Below, piece after piece: positions 27,925-36,571 of a DNA stretch of 64,000 bases (positions within the stretch are counted from its first letter, which is position 1; each line of letters begins with the position of its first letter). Made by a program: the position numbers and the translations under genes. Below the pieces are notes generated by a model. The model saw nothing but the letters and a program-made list of their open reading frames with translations. It searched no databases and was not told where the DNA came from. The stretch is from DASQHL01 sp963843685 (GTDB lineage Bacteria; Chloroflexota; Dehalococcoidia; DSTF01; JACRBR01), in assembly GCA_963843685.1 (NCBI GenBank), contig CAWJLO010000015.1, positions 12,474 to 76,473 of the forward strand, given 5' to 3'.

Positions 27925-30303
27925 CTACGACAGCACCTTCGTGGCCTTTGCGAGATCCAGCGTGAGGCAGCGGCGGATCGAGGGGAGGGTGGAGAGGGTG
28001 GCGGCTCCGAGCACGAGCAGCGAGACGACGACGTACGTCATCGGCCGCACGTGGAAGATGAGCGAGAAGAACTCCGAGTTGAAGGCCGTCATGATCCGTG
28101 ACGAGACGAGCGTGCCCGCGATCAGGCCGGGTGCGACGGACAGGATGCTGAGGAAGAGGCCTTCGAGCAGCAGGGTCGATGCCACGAACCACGGGCCGCT
28201 GCCGATCATGCGGATCGTCGCGATCTCACGCTCACGGTCGAGGACGTTCACGGTCATGGTGTTGAAGGTGATGGCGGCGGCCATCGCCAGGCAGAAGGCG
28301 ACGACGAACCAGATCATGACGTTGAACAGGCCCATGACGTCCTGCCAGTCATTGCGCATCTCGTCCTTGATCTGCACGGCCTCCGCGCCGGGGAGCTGAT
28401 AGAGCGCCGCCTGCACGGAGCTGTTCGCGGATGACGACTTCGTGCTCAGGAAGAGGCCGTTGAAGCCGGCGGGAAGTGCGAGCTGCGTCTCCTTCACGTC
28501 CATCGACACGTAGGCGAGGCCGCCGAGCGCCTCGTCGCTGATGGCGCCGACCTCGAGCTTCGCTGTCGTGCCGGCAACCGTGATCTGCACCGTGTCGCCG
28601 CGGCCGACGCCGAGGTCGCCGGCGACGCCCGACGACAGGATGGCGGCGCCGGCTGTGAGGATCGCGTCAGCGTCGCCGCCGCCCCGCACGTCGAAACCGT
28701 GCAGCTGCTGGCCGGGGGAAAGCGCCGTCAGCTCGACCTCCGTCGTGTTGCCGTCGCTGCTCTTCAGCTCTGCCGGCGTGATGTACACGGGCTCCGCCGA
28801 GGTGACGCCGTCGATGGCCTTCGCGGCCGTCAGCGTCTGCGCGCTCTGCGGCGACGAGAAGACGGCCGCGACGTCCCAGCGGTCGGTGTGGAGGAACTGC
28901 TGGTCGAGCGTGAAGTTCATGCTGTCGAAGGTCGAGAAGCCGAGGACGAGGAGGACAAGCGCGAGGCTGACGGCGCCGATCGTGTAGAGGGCGCGTCGCG
29001 GTGACCGCCAGACGTTGCGGAGCGACAGCCTGAGCAGCATCGGCGGGCGGCGGCCGAGGCCGAAGATGCGCTCGAGCGGGAGTGAGGCGCCGTCGCTCAG
29101 CGCCGACGCGGGGTCGGGTCGCATGGCGGGCGCCGGGAGCAGGCGCGCAGCCGACCATGCAGGGAAGGCCGCTGCCAGGAGGGCGACGAGCAGGCTGATG
29201 AGGACGCTCTCGACGACAGGCAGCGGCTGGATGGCGTTCGTGACGAGCGGGATGTTGAGCGCGGAGGCGTAGGCGTTCGTGAGGACGTACGAGAGTCCGT
29301 AGCCCAGGACGACGCCCGCCACCGCGCCGCCAAGGGCGACGAGCCCGGCGATGATGAGGTAGTGGGCGACGATCTGGCCCGTGTCGTAGCCGAGCGCGCG
29401 GAAGAGGCCGATGACGGTGCGCTGCGCGCGCACGATACGGCTCATCGCGATGTAGATGGCGAAGGCGGCGACGGCCAGGATCAGCGCGGGTAGGAGGAGG
29501 GCGAACTGCTTGGCGCCGTCGAGATCGAGCTGCGTGCCGGCTCTGCTCGGCTGATCCTCCGAGCGCACGACCTCTTTCACACCGTACTGCGCCAGCGCAT
29601 CCGTGACGGCCGTGATGGTCTGCTCGCGCCGGCCGGCGTCCGCGACGACGACGTCGACGTCGTTGACCTGGCCCTGGCGGTTGAAGAGTTGCTCGAGCTC
29701 AGTCTCGGGGAGGAAGAAGACGCCGAAACGGCTGGCGCTCGCCAGCAGGTCCTGCTTGCTCTCGGCGAGGATGAGGTACTCGGGGCTGGCGACGGTACCG
29801 GCGATCGTGAGGGTCTGGAGCCCCTGCGCGCCGTACACCTGCACGGTGTCGCCCGGCTTCAAGTGGTAGTAGTCGGCGAAGGCTCGCACAGGGAGCGCGA
29901 CGTCCGTGTCGCCGGGCTGGAGATAGCGTCCGGACTGCACCACGACGTCGTTGACGGCGGGACGCTCGCCGGCCGGGAGGCCGATCAGCCGCGCTTGCAC
30001 CAGATGGCCGCCCGGGGCGATGGCGCCGGTGTCTATGACCTGCCGCGCTGTGGCGCGCTGGACGTTGGGAATGGCGCGGATGCTGTCGACGACGGAGGCG
30101 GGCGCGCCGTCGACGCTCACGGTGAAGTCCGCGACGTGCGTCTCCTGGTAGGTGCGGTCGTAGGAACGGCCGATGTTGCCGAACGCGACGTCGAGGCAGA
30201 CGTAGATGGCGACACCGAGCGCGACGATGATGGCGAGCGCGGCGAACTGATAGCGGCGCGCGGCCACGTCGCGGAAGGCCAGCAGGAGCATCTTCGATCT
30301 CAT
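27925..30303 (-). CDS. ABC transporter permease, FtsX/MacB-like with two FtsX domains
   Basis: A 792-residue permease of the FtsX superfamily (DUF214 type). One helix lies near residues 12-35. A large extracytoplasmic domain follows, then a cluster of three helices from about 270 to 400, a further helix near 425, another extracytoplasmic domain, and a final cluster of three helices near the C-terminus. Two FtsX domains in one chain, paired with a LolD-type ATPase, are typical of exporters of lipoproteins, peptides or macrolides. ATG 30303 is 19 bases after the ATPase stop, so the two form an operon. The divergent TetR gene probably controls both. Substrate unknown. Confidence 0.88.
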   Translation of the reverse strand: MRSKMLLLAFRDVAARRYQFAALAIIVALGVAIYVCLDVAFGNIGRSYDRTYQETHVADFTVSVDGAPASVVDSIRAIPNVQRATARQVIDTGAIAPGGHLVQARLIGLPAGERPAVNDVVVQSGRYLQPGDTDVALPVRAFADYYHLKPGDTVQVYGAQGLQTLTIAGTVASPEYLILAESKQDLLASASRFGVFFLPETELEQLFNRQGQVNDVDVVVADAGRREQTITAVTDALAQYGVKEVVRSEDQPSRAGTQLDLDGAKQFALLLPALILAVAAFAIYIAMSRIVRAQRTVIGLFRALGYDTGQIVAHYLIIAGLVALGGAVAGVVLGYGLSYVLTNAYASALNIPLVTNAIQPLPVVESVLISLLVALLAAAFPAWSAARLLPAPAMRPDPASALSDGASLPLERIFGLGRRPPMLLRLSLRNVWRSPRRALYTIGAVSLALVLLVLGFSTFDSMNFTLDQQFLHTDRWDVAAVFSSPQSAQTLTAAKAIDGVTSAEPVYITPAELKSSDGNTTEVELTALSPGQQLHGFDVRGGGDADAILTAGAAILSSGVAGDLGVGRGDTVQITVAGTTAKLEVGAISDEALGGLAYVSMDVKETQLALPAGFNGLFLSTKSSSANSSVQAALYQLPGAEAVQIKDEMRNDWQDVMGLFNVMIWFVVAFCLAMAAAITFNTMTVNVLDREREIATIRMIGSGPWFVASTLLLEGLFLSILSVAPGLIAGTLVSSRIMTAFNSEFFSLIFHVRPMTYVVVSLLVLGAATLSTLPSIRRCLTLDLAKATKVLS

Positions 30304-30322
30304 GGCGCCGAGGCCTCCGCGC

Positions 30323-31078
30323 TCACCACTCGATGCCCGAGGCCGGCACTGGCTGCGCGTTCATCACGTCGGACTGGACGCGGCCGTCGCGCAGGCGGAT
30401 GACGCGATCACCGATGGGGGCGATCGCGAGGTTGTGCGTGACGACGAGGCAGGTCTTGCCGCGATCTCTCGTCAGTTGCTGAAGGAAGGCGAGGATCTGG
30501 CGGCCGGTGCGAAAGTCGAGGTTGCCGGTCGGCTCGTCACAGAGGAGGAGGTCGGGCTCCTTCGCCAGCGCGCGCGCGATGGCGACGCGCTGCTGCTCAC
30601 CGCCGGAGAGCTCGCTGGGAAAGTGGTCCGCGCGTTCGGCAAGGCCCACCAACTCGAGGTAGGTCGCGGCGGCGCGGTCGACGGCCTCGCGTCCGGGTAC
30701 GACGAGCTCAGCGGCGAACTCGACGTTCTCGCGCGCGGTGAGCGTGGGTATGAGGTTGAAGAACTGGAACACGAAGCCGACGTGCTGGCGGCGGAAGACA
30801 CCGAGTTCTCGGTCGGACAGTTTGGTCATCTCGGCGCCGTCGAAGTGGATGCTGCCGGAGGAGGGCCGATCGAGGCCGCCGAGCAGGTTGAGAAGAGTCG
30901 ACTTGCCGGAGCCGCTGGGGCCGAGGATGACGGCGAGCTGTCCCCGCGGGAACTCGAGGTTGACTTGTTCGAGGGCGTGTACCTGCGCCGGGCCGCGCGC
31001 GTACGTCTTGGTGACGTCCTGGAGTTGGAGCAGGACTTCACCTGGATCGACGGCCACCGGCCTCTGGCTGGAACTCAT
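30323..31078 (-). CDS. ABC transporter ATP-binding protein, LolD/MacB type
   Basis: A 251-residue ATPase for the FtsX-type permease next door. Walker A is GPSGSGKST near residue 45, the Q-loop VFQFFNLIP, the signature LSGGEQQRVAIARAL, Walker B LLLCDEPTGNLD, and the H-loop VVTHN. EPTGNLD and FQFFNL are typical of the LolD/MacB branch. It hydrolyses ATP at the inner face of the membrane to drive export or mechanotransmission. It starts at ATG 31078, 53 bases from the divergent TetR gene. Confidence 0.92.
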   Translation of the reverse strand: MSSSQRPVAVDPGEVLLQLQDVTKTYARGPAQVHALEQVNLEFPRGQLAVILGPSGSGKSTLLNLLGGLDRPSSGSIHFDGAEMTKLSDRELGVFRRQHVGFVFQFFNLIPTLTARENVEFAAELVVPGREAVDRAAATYLELVGLAERADHFPSELSGGEQQRVAIARALAKEPDLLLCDEPTGNLDFRTGRQILAFLQQLTRDRGKTCLVVTHNLAIAPIGDRVIRLRDGRVQSDVMNAQPVPASGIEW

Positions 31079-31124
31079 TGGCAGTAGTACTCCCGCTCGA
31101 CGTCCGTTCGAGCATAGCGTAGAC

Positions 31125-31151
31125 TGTCCATATGGACAAGTCAGATGGACA
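31125..31151. promoter_or_regulatory. TetR operator: TGTCCATATGGACA plus a third half-site
   Basis: A perfect 14-base palindrome (31125-31138) contains the ATG (31132) of the TetR gene. A further TGGACA lies at 31146-31151, and CTGTCCA (31124-31130) pairs with TGGACAG (31146-31152) as a wider inverted repeat. It sits between the divergent TetR and ABC exporter genes and is a strong candidate for autoregulation. Confidence 0.7.
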
Positions 31152-31737
31152 GATCGCGACGGCGGCCTCGAGGCCGAAGGGAAGGGCGACCCGGCAGCGG
31201 CTGTTGGCGGCGGCCGCGGAGCTGATCGCCGAGGTGGGCTGGGCGCGCGTGACGACCAGGGCCGTTGCGGCGAGGGCGGGACTGCCTCACGGCACCGTCA
31301 GCTATCACTTTCGGGGCAAGGAAGAGCTTCTTACAGAGGCGGCGATCGACGTTTTCGAGCGGGCGTTCCCACTGGCGGAGTTGGAGGCCCTCCAGGAGTT
31401 GCCAGACGTCGTCGCCGTGGTCGAGTCCTGGTTCGGTGAGCGCGACGCGTCCGATCCGGTGCTCTGGAAGGTGGAGATCGAGTCGATGCTCGAGTACGAG
31501 CGCAACGAGGTGCTGCGCAAGAGGCTCGCGGTGCTGCTCGACAGGTACCGGCAGGCAGTGCTGACGGTCGTGCGCGCGGGTCAGGAGCGGGGGACGATCG
31601 ATCGCGGCATCAGCGCTCCGGGGCTGGCGATGCTGCTTACGGCGCTGTTCGATGGACTCTTCCTGCACGAGCGGATCGATCCCGAGCTGGACGTGGCGGA
31701 TGCGCTCAATGCGCTCAAGGCGTTGCTGTCCGGGTGA
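31132..31737 (+). CDS. TetR/AcrR family transcriptional regulator
   Basis: A 201-residue repressor. Residues ~18-62 are a typical TetR helix-turn-helix: RLLAAAAELIAEVGW, then VTTRAVAARAGLPHGTVSYHF, then RGKEELLTEA. The C-terminal ligand domain ends in DALNALKALLSG. The first codons lie inside a perfect palindrome, so the protein probably represses its own gene and the divergent ABC exporter. The ligand is likely the exported compound. No strong ribosome site precedes ATG 31132, so leaderless or weak translation is possible. Confidence 0.92.
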   Translation: MDKSDGQIATAASRPKGRATRQRLLAAAAELIAEVGWARVTTRAVAARAGLPHGTVSYHFRGKEELLTEAAIDVFERAFPLAELEALQELPDVVAVVESWFGERDASDPVLWKVEIESMLEYERNEVLRKRLAVLLDRYRQAVLTVVRAGQERGTIDRGISAPGLAMLLTALFDGLFLHERIDPELDVADALNALKALLSG

Positions 31738-31775
31738 CGTCACCGGATCCGTTCAATTCGCGCGGGCCGAGACGG

Positions 31776-31964
31776 TCAGGCGAAGAAGTTCACGAGCACG
31801 GCGAAGATGACGAGAAACGCGGCCAGGCCCCCGGCGACAACGCCGATCGCGAGCAACGCACCGAGGAGCGCCGGACCGAAGGTGTAGCGATGGCTGACGT
31901 CGCGGATGCCGTCGAGTAACCGTTCGATCGTGGCGCCGGCGTCATCGAGCCTTTGCGTGAGCAT
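31776..31964 (-). CDS. 62-residue single-pass membrane protein, operon 3' end
   Basis: A small protein with a polar N-terminus (about 25 residues, TQRLDDAGATIERLL), then one long hydrophobic stretch (GPALLGALLAIGVVAGGLAA and onward) ending in FFA. It overlaps the preceding 83-residue gene by 23 bases. It lies at the end of the 31.8-38.3 kb operon. I recognise no family. Its reality rests on the overlap, the consistent membrane pattern and its place in a tightly packed operon. A subunit or chaperone role for the upstream glycosyltransferase/DUF2079 proteins is only a guess. Confidence 0.5.
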   Translation of the reverse strand: MLTQRLDDAGATIERLLDGIRDVSHRYTFGPALLGALLAIGVVAGGLAAFLVIFAVLVNFFA

Positions 31965-32193
31965 TCGACCCCCTCGATCTGTTCGAGCCGACGATGAGGC
32001 CGGCGATCTTTCCGGCGGTGTAGCCCAGGCCCGCGAACAGGCCCAGCGCCGGTAATGTCCACAGCCAAACGGCGACGAGCACCTTGTAGTTGGCGCCGCC
32101 GGAGTTCAGCAGCATGACGGAGAGGATCACGAGGACGGCGACGGCTACGCCTGCTCCGATGATCGTGCCCCAGGTGGGAATCGAGAGTCTCAT
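31942..32193 (-). CDS. 83-residue two-helix membrane protein
   Basis: A small protein with two hydrophobic segments (about residues 9-30 and 37-55, with a third weaker one to 68) and a basic tail (SNRSRGSNAHAKAR). Its ATG at 32193 overlaps the stop of the glycosyltransferase gene as ATGA, so it is translationally coupled to it. I recognise no family. Small membrane partners of polyprenyl-phosphate glycosyltransferases are common (GtrA, DUF2304), and this could be a member or analogue of such a partner, but I see no diagnostic motif. Confidence 0.55.
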   Translation of the reverse strand: MRLSIPTWGTIIGAGVAVAVLVILSVMLLNSGGANYKVLVAVWLWTLPALGLFAGLGYTAGKIAGLIVGSNRSRGSNAHAKAR

Positions 32194-32906
32194 CGTGTGG
32201 CTCCTTCGGTGCGCCAGACGCGGACGACGGCGGCGATGATGCGGTATCCGGCGAGGACGCTGCCGCGGAGCGAGCCGCTGACCTTCGATTCGCCGATGCG
32301 GCGCCGGTAGCCGGACTCGACCTCCGCGATTGTTAGTCCGCGTACGGCCGCCTTGCTGATCAACTCGGCCGTCCAGCCGTGGGCGCGCTCACGCATGTCG
32401 AGCGAGCGGTAGGCGGGGCCGTCGATGACCTTCAGGGATGGGAGATCGCGCAGCTTGCGGCCACTGACGCGCGCGATCATCCAGGTGACGAGGCGGTTGC
32501 CGAGCTGCTGGTGCCAGAGCAGCGAGCCGGGCTCGACGTTGCCGGAGCGGACGCCGAGCACGAGCTGCGCTTCGCCTGCCCGCACCATCCGCACCATCTC
32601 CGGGAGGCCGTCCGTCACATCGCTGGCGTCGCCGTCGAGGAATACGTAGACGGCTGCGTCAGGAACGGACGCGACGCCCGTGATGAGGGCGGCGCCGTAG
32701 CCGCGCTCCGGGTGGTCGACGACGGTGGCGCCGGCCGCGCGCGCGACCTCCGCGGTGCGGTCGGTGCTGCCGTTGTCGACGACGACGATCGTGTCGACGA
32801 CGTTACGTGGGATGCCGGCGACGACTGCGCCGATCGCGCGTTCCTCGTTGAGCGCGGGGATGATGGCGACCACGGTCGCGGCGGCGACGGTCACGGCGTC
32901 GGTCAT
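32190..32906 (-). CDS. Family 2 glycosyltransferase (DPM1/polyprenyl-phosphate type)
   Basis: A 238-residue GT-A enzyme. VVAIIPALNEERAIGAVVA near residue 12 is the GT2 nucleotide-binding start. VVVDNGSTDRTAEVARAAG near 40 and FLDGDASD near 88 (the DxD metal site) follow. The rest (DLPSLKVIDG, RAHGWTAELISKA, and the basic GYRRRIGESKVSG) matches dolichol/polyprenyl-phosphate mannosyl- or glucosyltransferases. It should load a sugar onto a lipid carrier at the inner membrane. ATG 32906 has AGGAGG and overlaps the DUF2079 gene stop as ATGA. Confidence 0.88.
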   Translation of the reverse strand: MTDAVTVAAATVVAIIPALNEERAIGAVVAGIPRNVVDTIVVVDNGSTDRTAEVARAAGATVVDHPERGYGAALITGVASVPDAAVYVFLDGDASDVTDGLPEMVRMVRAGEAQLVLGVRSGNVEPGSLLWHQQLGNRLVTWMIARVSGRKLRDLPSLKVIDGPAYRSLDMRERAHGWTAELISKAAVRGLTIAEVESGYRRRIGESKVSGSLRGSVLAGYRIIAAVVRVWRTEGATR

Positions 32907-34403
32907 GGCGTCCTCCTGAAGACCTTCACGCCGTCGGTATCGAATATGAGGATAAAGCCCTTGCCCGAGAGATTGTCGATGGCGCTGGCGTAGCCGGCGG
33001 CACGCGACTGGCCCGTGACGGGCAGCGACGGATCGACGACGACGTACTCGGCGTCGTGGAGATTCGGGAACTCGAAGACGTCCTGGCGCTCGGAGAGGTG
33101 CGGGAGCAGCGTGTTCTGCGCACTCACCGGAACATCCGCCGGCACGAGCGCGAGCGCTTCGTTGATGACGGCGCGATGAGCCGCGGCCGGCGCGTGGTGC
33201 TGGACGCCGGGTGCGTAGGGGCTCCAGAGGAAGAATGTCGTTACGGCTGAGGCGAGCACGAGCGTCGAGGCGACGGGCGCGAGCGACGACCACTTGTAAC
33301 GGCGACCCCACTCGGCGATACGCTGCAGCCCGAGCGCGGCGGCGACCCAGGCGAGGGCCAACGTTGCCATGACGTAGTGCAGCTCGAGGCGGGACTGCTG
33401 CGGGTGGTCGGACAGGGCGGCGAGCAGGTATGCGGGCGCGGCGGCGAGCAGCGCGAGCGGGTTGAGCAGCGCGACGAAGCCGATCGAGGCGCCGATGTGG
33501 ACGAGGGCGTCAAGCGGCGCGGGCCAGAGCTGCTGAAGCGAGCGTGAGATGACGTCCGGCACGAGCGACCACCACGTCGAGTCGGCGACGAGGTAGCCGT
33601 AGCGCTCCGGGAGGTCGCCGGAGCCGCCGCGGATCCAGGGCATGACGACGAGCACGACGGCGCCGGCGTACGTCGCCGCGACGGCAAGGAGCGCCGATCC
33701 TTGCCAGCGAAATCCGCGGGCGAACAGCAGCACGGCGAACGCACCCACGATCAGGGGCATGTCCTCCTTGAGCACGAGCAGCGGCAGGACCGCGATGATC
33801 GTCGCGACAGGCCGCCGGGCGACGAGGTAGTAGAGCGCGAGGAAGACGAAGAAGAAGCCCATCAGCTCGGGGTGGAAGTCGAAGTCCAGCGCGCGGTGGA
33901 GCTGCGCGTCGAGAAGGAACGCCACGCCGGCGGCGAGGCCGCCGACGCCGCTGCCCGTCGCCCGGCGGACGGCGTAGTAGAGCGGTACGCCCGCCGCGCC
34001 GACGAATACCGCCTGTGTCGTCAGCAGCAGCTCGATGCCGCCGCCGAGGCGGTAGGCGAGGGCGAAGACGAGCAGGACTGGGGTCGAAGTGCTGGCCGAG
34101 GAAGTTGTAGGACGTGAAGCTCGTCTCGAACCAGCGGCCGTGCGCCGTGTTCCAGATGATCTGGTCGAAGAAGCCGAGGTCGTAGGCGTTGCTCTCGAAG
34201 ACGTCGTGGCGGTGCAGCGCCTGCCGCGCGAAGAGGGCGCAGGCGGAGAGAGCGGCCGCGTACGTGGCCGCTTCGGTCCATCGGGCGATGGCGAGGCGTG
34301 CGAGCGCTACAGGCTCCAGCCCGCGCCGCAGCCCGCGCACGCTTCCGGCGGCTCGCCGGAGAGCATCGCCTGTCGCCACTGGCGGTATCGCTGTCCGTTC
34401 CAT
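32903..34403 (-). CDS. DUF2079 multi-pass membrane protein, frameshifted as read
   Basis: A polytopic membrane protein of the DUF2079 family (GT-C-like fold, function unknown), about 480-500 residues when repaired. The N-terminal half gives HDVFESNAYDLGFFDQIIWN and SYNFLGQHFDP, typical of the family. The rest, from VLLVFALAYRLGGG through FDFHPELMGFFFV to KVFRRTP, is in another frame. Removing one G from the GGGG at 34080-34083 restores GQHFDPVLLVF. The start may be ATG 34403 (overlapping the radical-SAM gene by 97 bases) or GTG 34340. It could transfer a sugar from a lipid carrier made by the neighbouring GT2. That is inference. Confidence 0.78.
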
Positions 34404-35338
34404 ATCTCCTCGGCCGATTCCTCAAAGATGTTCCCCAGCACCATGCCGTCGTAGTGCGCGCCGGTGAAGGGCGCGATGCAGCAGGGCAGCACGTTGCCGT
34501 TCGCCGTCACGTACATCAGCGACCACGGGCGACGGCACGCACGGTACGACTCCGTCCGCGCGCTCTCGCCGGCGACCATCTGGGCGGCGCTCGCCTCGCC
34601 GGAGCCCTTGAGGTCGATGCCGAGCTCGGAGGCGAGACGTTCGGCTTCTCGCACGGCGGCCAGATCGCCGTCCGCGGCCTGGCGGAAGAGCGCTTCGTCC
34701 TGCACGGCGAGGCCGCGGCCGGAGTACACGAGGCGCTGCAGGTAGACCTCGCGCACGCCGATCTCGCTCGCGAGGCGCACGAGCGCGGGCAGCTCTCCGA
34801 CGTTGGACTTCATGCCCGTAATCCAGAGCGAAATCCTCGGTGTCGAAAGGCCCAGCGACTCCTTCAGCCGCGACAGCGCGCGCAGGTTGTCGATGATGCG
34901 CGCGAAGCCGTCGGCGCCGCGGACGAGCTCGTACGTTTCGGGAGAGGCGGAGTCCACGGAGACGCGCAGCTCGTCGAGGCCGGCGCGGACGACCGGTTCG
35001 ACGAGGCGGCCGCGGAGCAGGAGCCCGTTGGTGTTGAACAGCGTGTGCGCGCCGCGGCGCTTGACGGCGGCGATGATGCTCGGGAGGTCCTTGTTCAGCA
35101 GGGGTTCGCCGATGCCGTGGAGGACGACGCGGCGGACGAAGGGGAACTGATCGAGGATTCGGTCGACGGCGTCCGGGGTGAGATCGGCGAAATCCTCCGG
35201 CATGCCGAAGTACTGCGGGCAGGTGCGGCACTTGAGGTTGCAGCGGTTCGTGGTCTCGATGTAGAGCTCGGTCGGGAGCTCCCGGACGTACGCGCTCCGT
35301 TTGTCGGCGTTCACGACGGGAAGAGATGCCAGCGTCAT
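34307..35338 (-). CDS. Radical SAM protein with SPASM-like C-terminus
   Basis: A 343-residue radical SAM enzyme. The cluster-binding CX3CX2C is at C33, C37 and C40 in NRCNLKCRTC. GEPLLN near residue 82 is the SAM-contact GGEPLL-like motif. The C-terminus has more cysteines (SYRACRRPW, VLPCCIAPF and ACAGCGAG) arranged like a SPASM/twitch domain that holds an auxiliary iron-sulphur cluster. SPASM proteins modify peptides, sugars or other substrates. No precursor peptide gene is visible here. ATG 35338 follows a GGAGGT site and shares one base with the stop of the molybdopterin gene. Confidence 0.87.
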   Translation of the reverse strand: MTLASLPVVNADKRSAYVRELPTELYIETTNRCNLKCRTCPQYFGMPEDFADLTPDAVDRILDQFPFVRRVVLHGIGEPLLNKDLPSIIAAVKRRGAHTLFNTNGLLLRGRLVEPVVRAGLDELRVSVDSASPETYELVRGADGFARIIDNLRALSRLKESLGLSTPRISLWITGMKSNVGELPALVRLASEIGVREVYLQRLVYSGRGLAVQDEALFRQAADGDLAAVREAERLASELGIDLKGSGEASAAQMVAGESARTESYRACRRPWSLMYVTANGNVLPCCIAPFTGAHYDGMVLGNIFEESAEEIWNGQRYRQWRQAMLSGEPPEACAGCGAGWSL

Positions 35339-36009
35339 CAGACCTCCAGTGCGGCGCGTCGGGCGCACGCTGCGTCACCCGGCGCGAGCGACGTGAGCTT
35401 GAAATCGGGGTTGATCTTCTGGTCGTCCATGCCGACGAAGATGTGGTCGATCTGCTTCACCATGTCCTGGCCGGGGTAGCCGGGGACGATGAGGCGCACC
35501 GGGAACCCGTGGTTGTTCGACAGCGGCGCGCCGTTGACGTGCGTGGCGAGGATGGCGTTGTCGCCGTCCAGACGATGACGATGCCAGCCGAGCGAGTAGC
35601 CGGAGACGCTGTTGAAGTAGACGGTCTGCGCATTCGCATCGGCGCTCGCCTTCTGCAGCACGTCGCGGACCAGAGGGCCGGACCACGTCGGCACCGAGCT
35701 CCACCCGCTGACGCAGCTGATGCGGATCTGCTTGCTGACAGCGGGTAACGCGAGCAGCTCGTCGTAGGTGAGATCCAGCTCGTTGCCGACAGCGCCATCG
35801 ATCTTGAGCCGCCACGCGGCCACGTCGACATCGCGCTTGCCGAAGAGCGTCTCGACAGGGAAGTCGCCGGGGCCGCCGCGCTCTTCGTCGGGGATGCGGC
35901 CGATGAACAGGCCCTTGACCTCCTTGTTCAGCAGGGGAGTGTTCTGGAAACCGATCGCGAGGCCGAGGCCGCCGGCGAGCACCGTGCCCACGAAGGCGCG
36001 CCGGGTCAT
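35338..36009 (-). CDS. Molybdopterin-dependent oxidoreductase (YedY/MsrP-like), Tat-type signal
   Basis: A 223-residue sulfite-oxidase-fold protein. The N-terminus MTRRAFVG starts with a short twin-arginine-like motif before a Gly/Leu-rich hydrophobic stretch, so export by Tat is likely. RISCVSGWSSVPTWSG near residue 120 contains the cysteine that binds the molybdenum. WHRHRLDGD and NHGFPVRLIVPGY are further family signatures. YedY/MsrP members reduce methionine sulfoxide or other small oxo-compounds in the periplasm and are paired with a haem membrane protein, which is encoded just upstream. ATG 36009 would overlap that gene's stop as ATGA if its frame is restored. Confidence 0.87.
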   Translation of the reverse strand: MTRRAFVGTVLAGGLGLAIGFQNTPLLNKEVKGLFIGRIPDEERGGPGDFPVETLFGKRDVDVAAWRLKIDGAVGNELDLTYDELLALPAVSKQIRISCVSGWSSVPTWSGPLVRDVLQKASADANAQTVYFNSVSGYSLGWHRHRLDGDNAILATHVNGAPLSNNHGFPVRLIVPGYPGQDMVKQIDHIFVGMDDQKINPDFKLTSLAPGDAACARRAALEV

Positions 36010-36571
36010 GACGCGGCCGGCCGAATCCGCCGCGTGGGGGCTCGGCCATGAGCTCGCGGCGTTCGCGGTAGAGGCCGCGAGACACCTCGAGCAGGTGCGA
36101 GCCGAGGTGGATGGCGATGAGGGGGACGGCGAGGATGGCGGCCCAGAGGTGCACCTGCACCGGCTTGAACTCGTACGGCGGGATGTTGGTGACGGTGTAG
36201 TAGTAGTGGAAGAGCATGTAGAGCCCGCTGAAGTAGAGGACGAAGAAGTCCAGGGCCAGCAGCGGCGAGAAGATGCGGGGGATCAGGCCGGGTGGGCCCG
36301 CCTTCTTGAATCGAGGCACGCGCAGGTAGTAGCCGGCGAAGCGGTAACCCGTCGAGCCGTACTTCGCGAGCAGGAACGGGATCGAGGCGAGGCCCACGTA
36401 GAAGTGGATGAACCGGGTGATCGTGAAGTAAGGGCCGACGTCGTAGTTGAACGTATAGAGGTAGAACAGGCCGCCCGAGAAGAACATCAGCCCCAGCAGC
36501 ACCATCAGACTCACGCCGAGCTGCATCGTCACGATGGTGCTTGCGGGGTGGGAGAAGGTGCGCGCGCTCAT
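36006..36571 (-). CDS. Haem-b membrane subunit, MsrQ/cytochrome b561-like; 3' end uncertain
   Basis: A membrane protein of about 188 residues with four hydrophobic segments and histidines placed as haem-b ligands (RFIHFYVG, LFHYYY, QVHLWAA, and AIHLGSHLLE). It fits the electron-donating membrane partner of the downstream molybdopterin protein. ATG 36571 overlaps the upstream stop as ATGA. As read, the frame runs on for about 200 residues of antisense-like sequence. One base added to the G5 run at 36034-36038 would end it with TGA at 36008-36006, overlapping the molybdopterin ATG as ATGA. Removing one base instead would fuse the two proteins. Confidence 0.72.
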
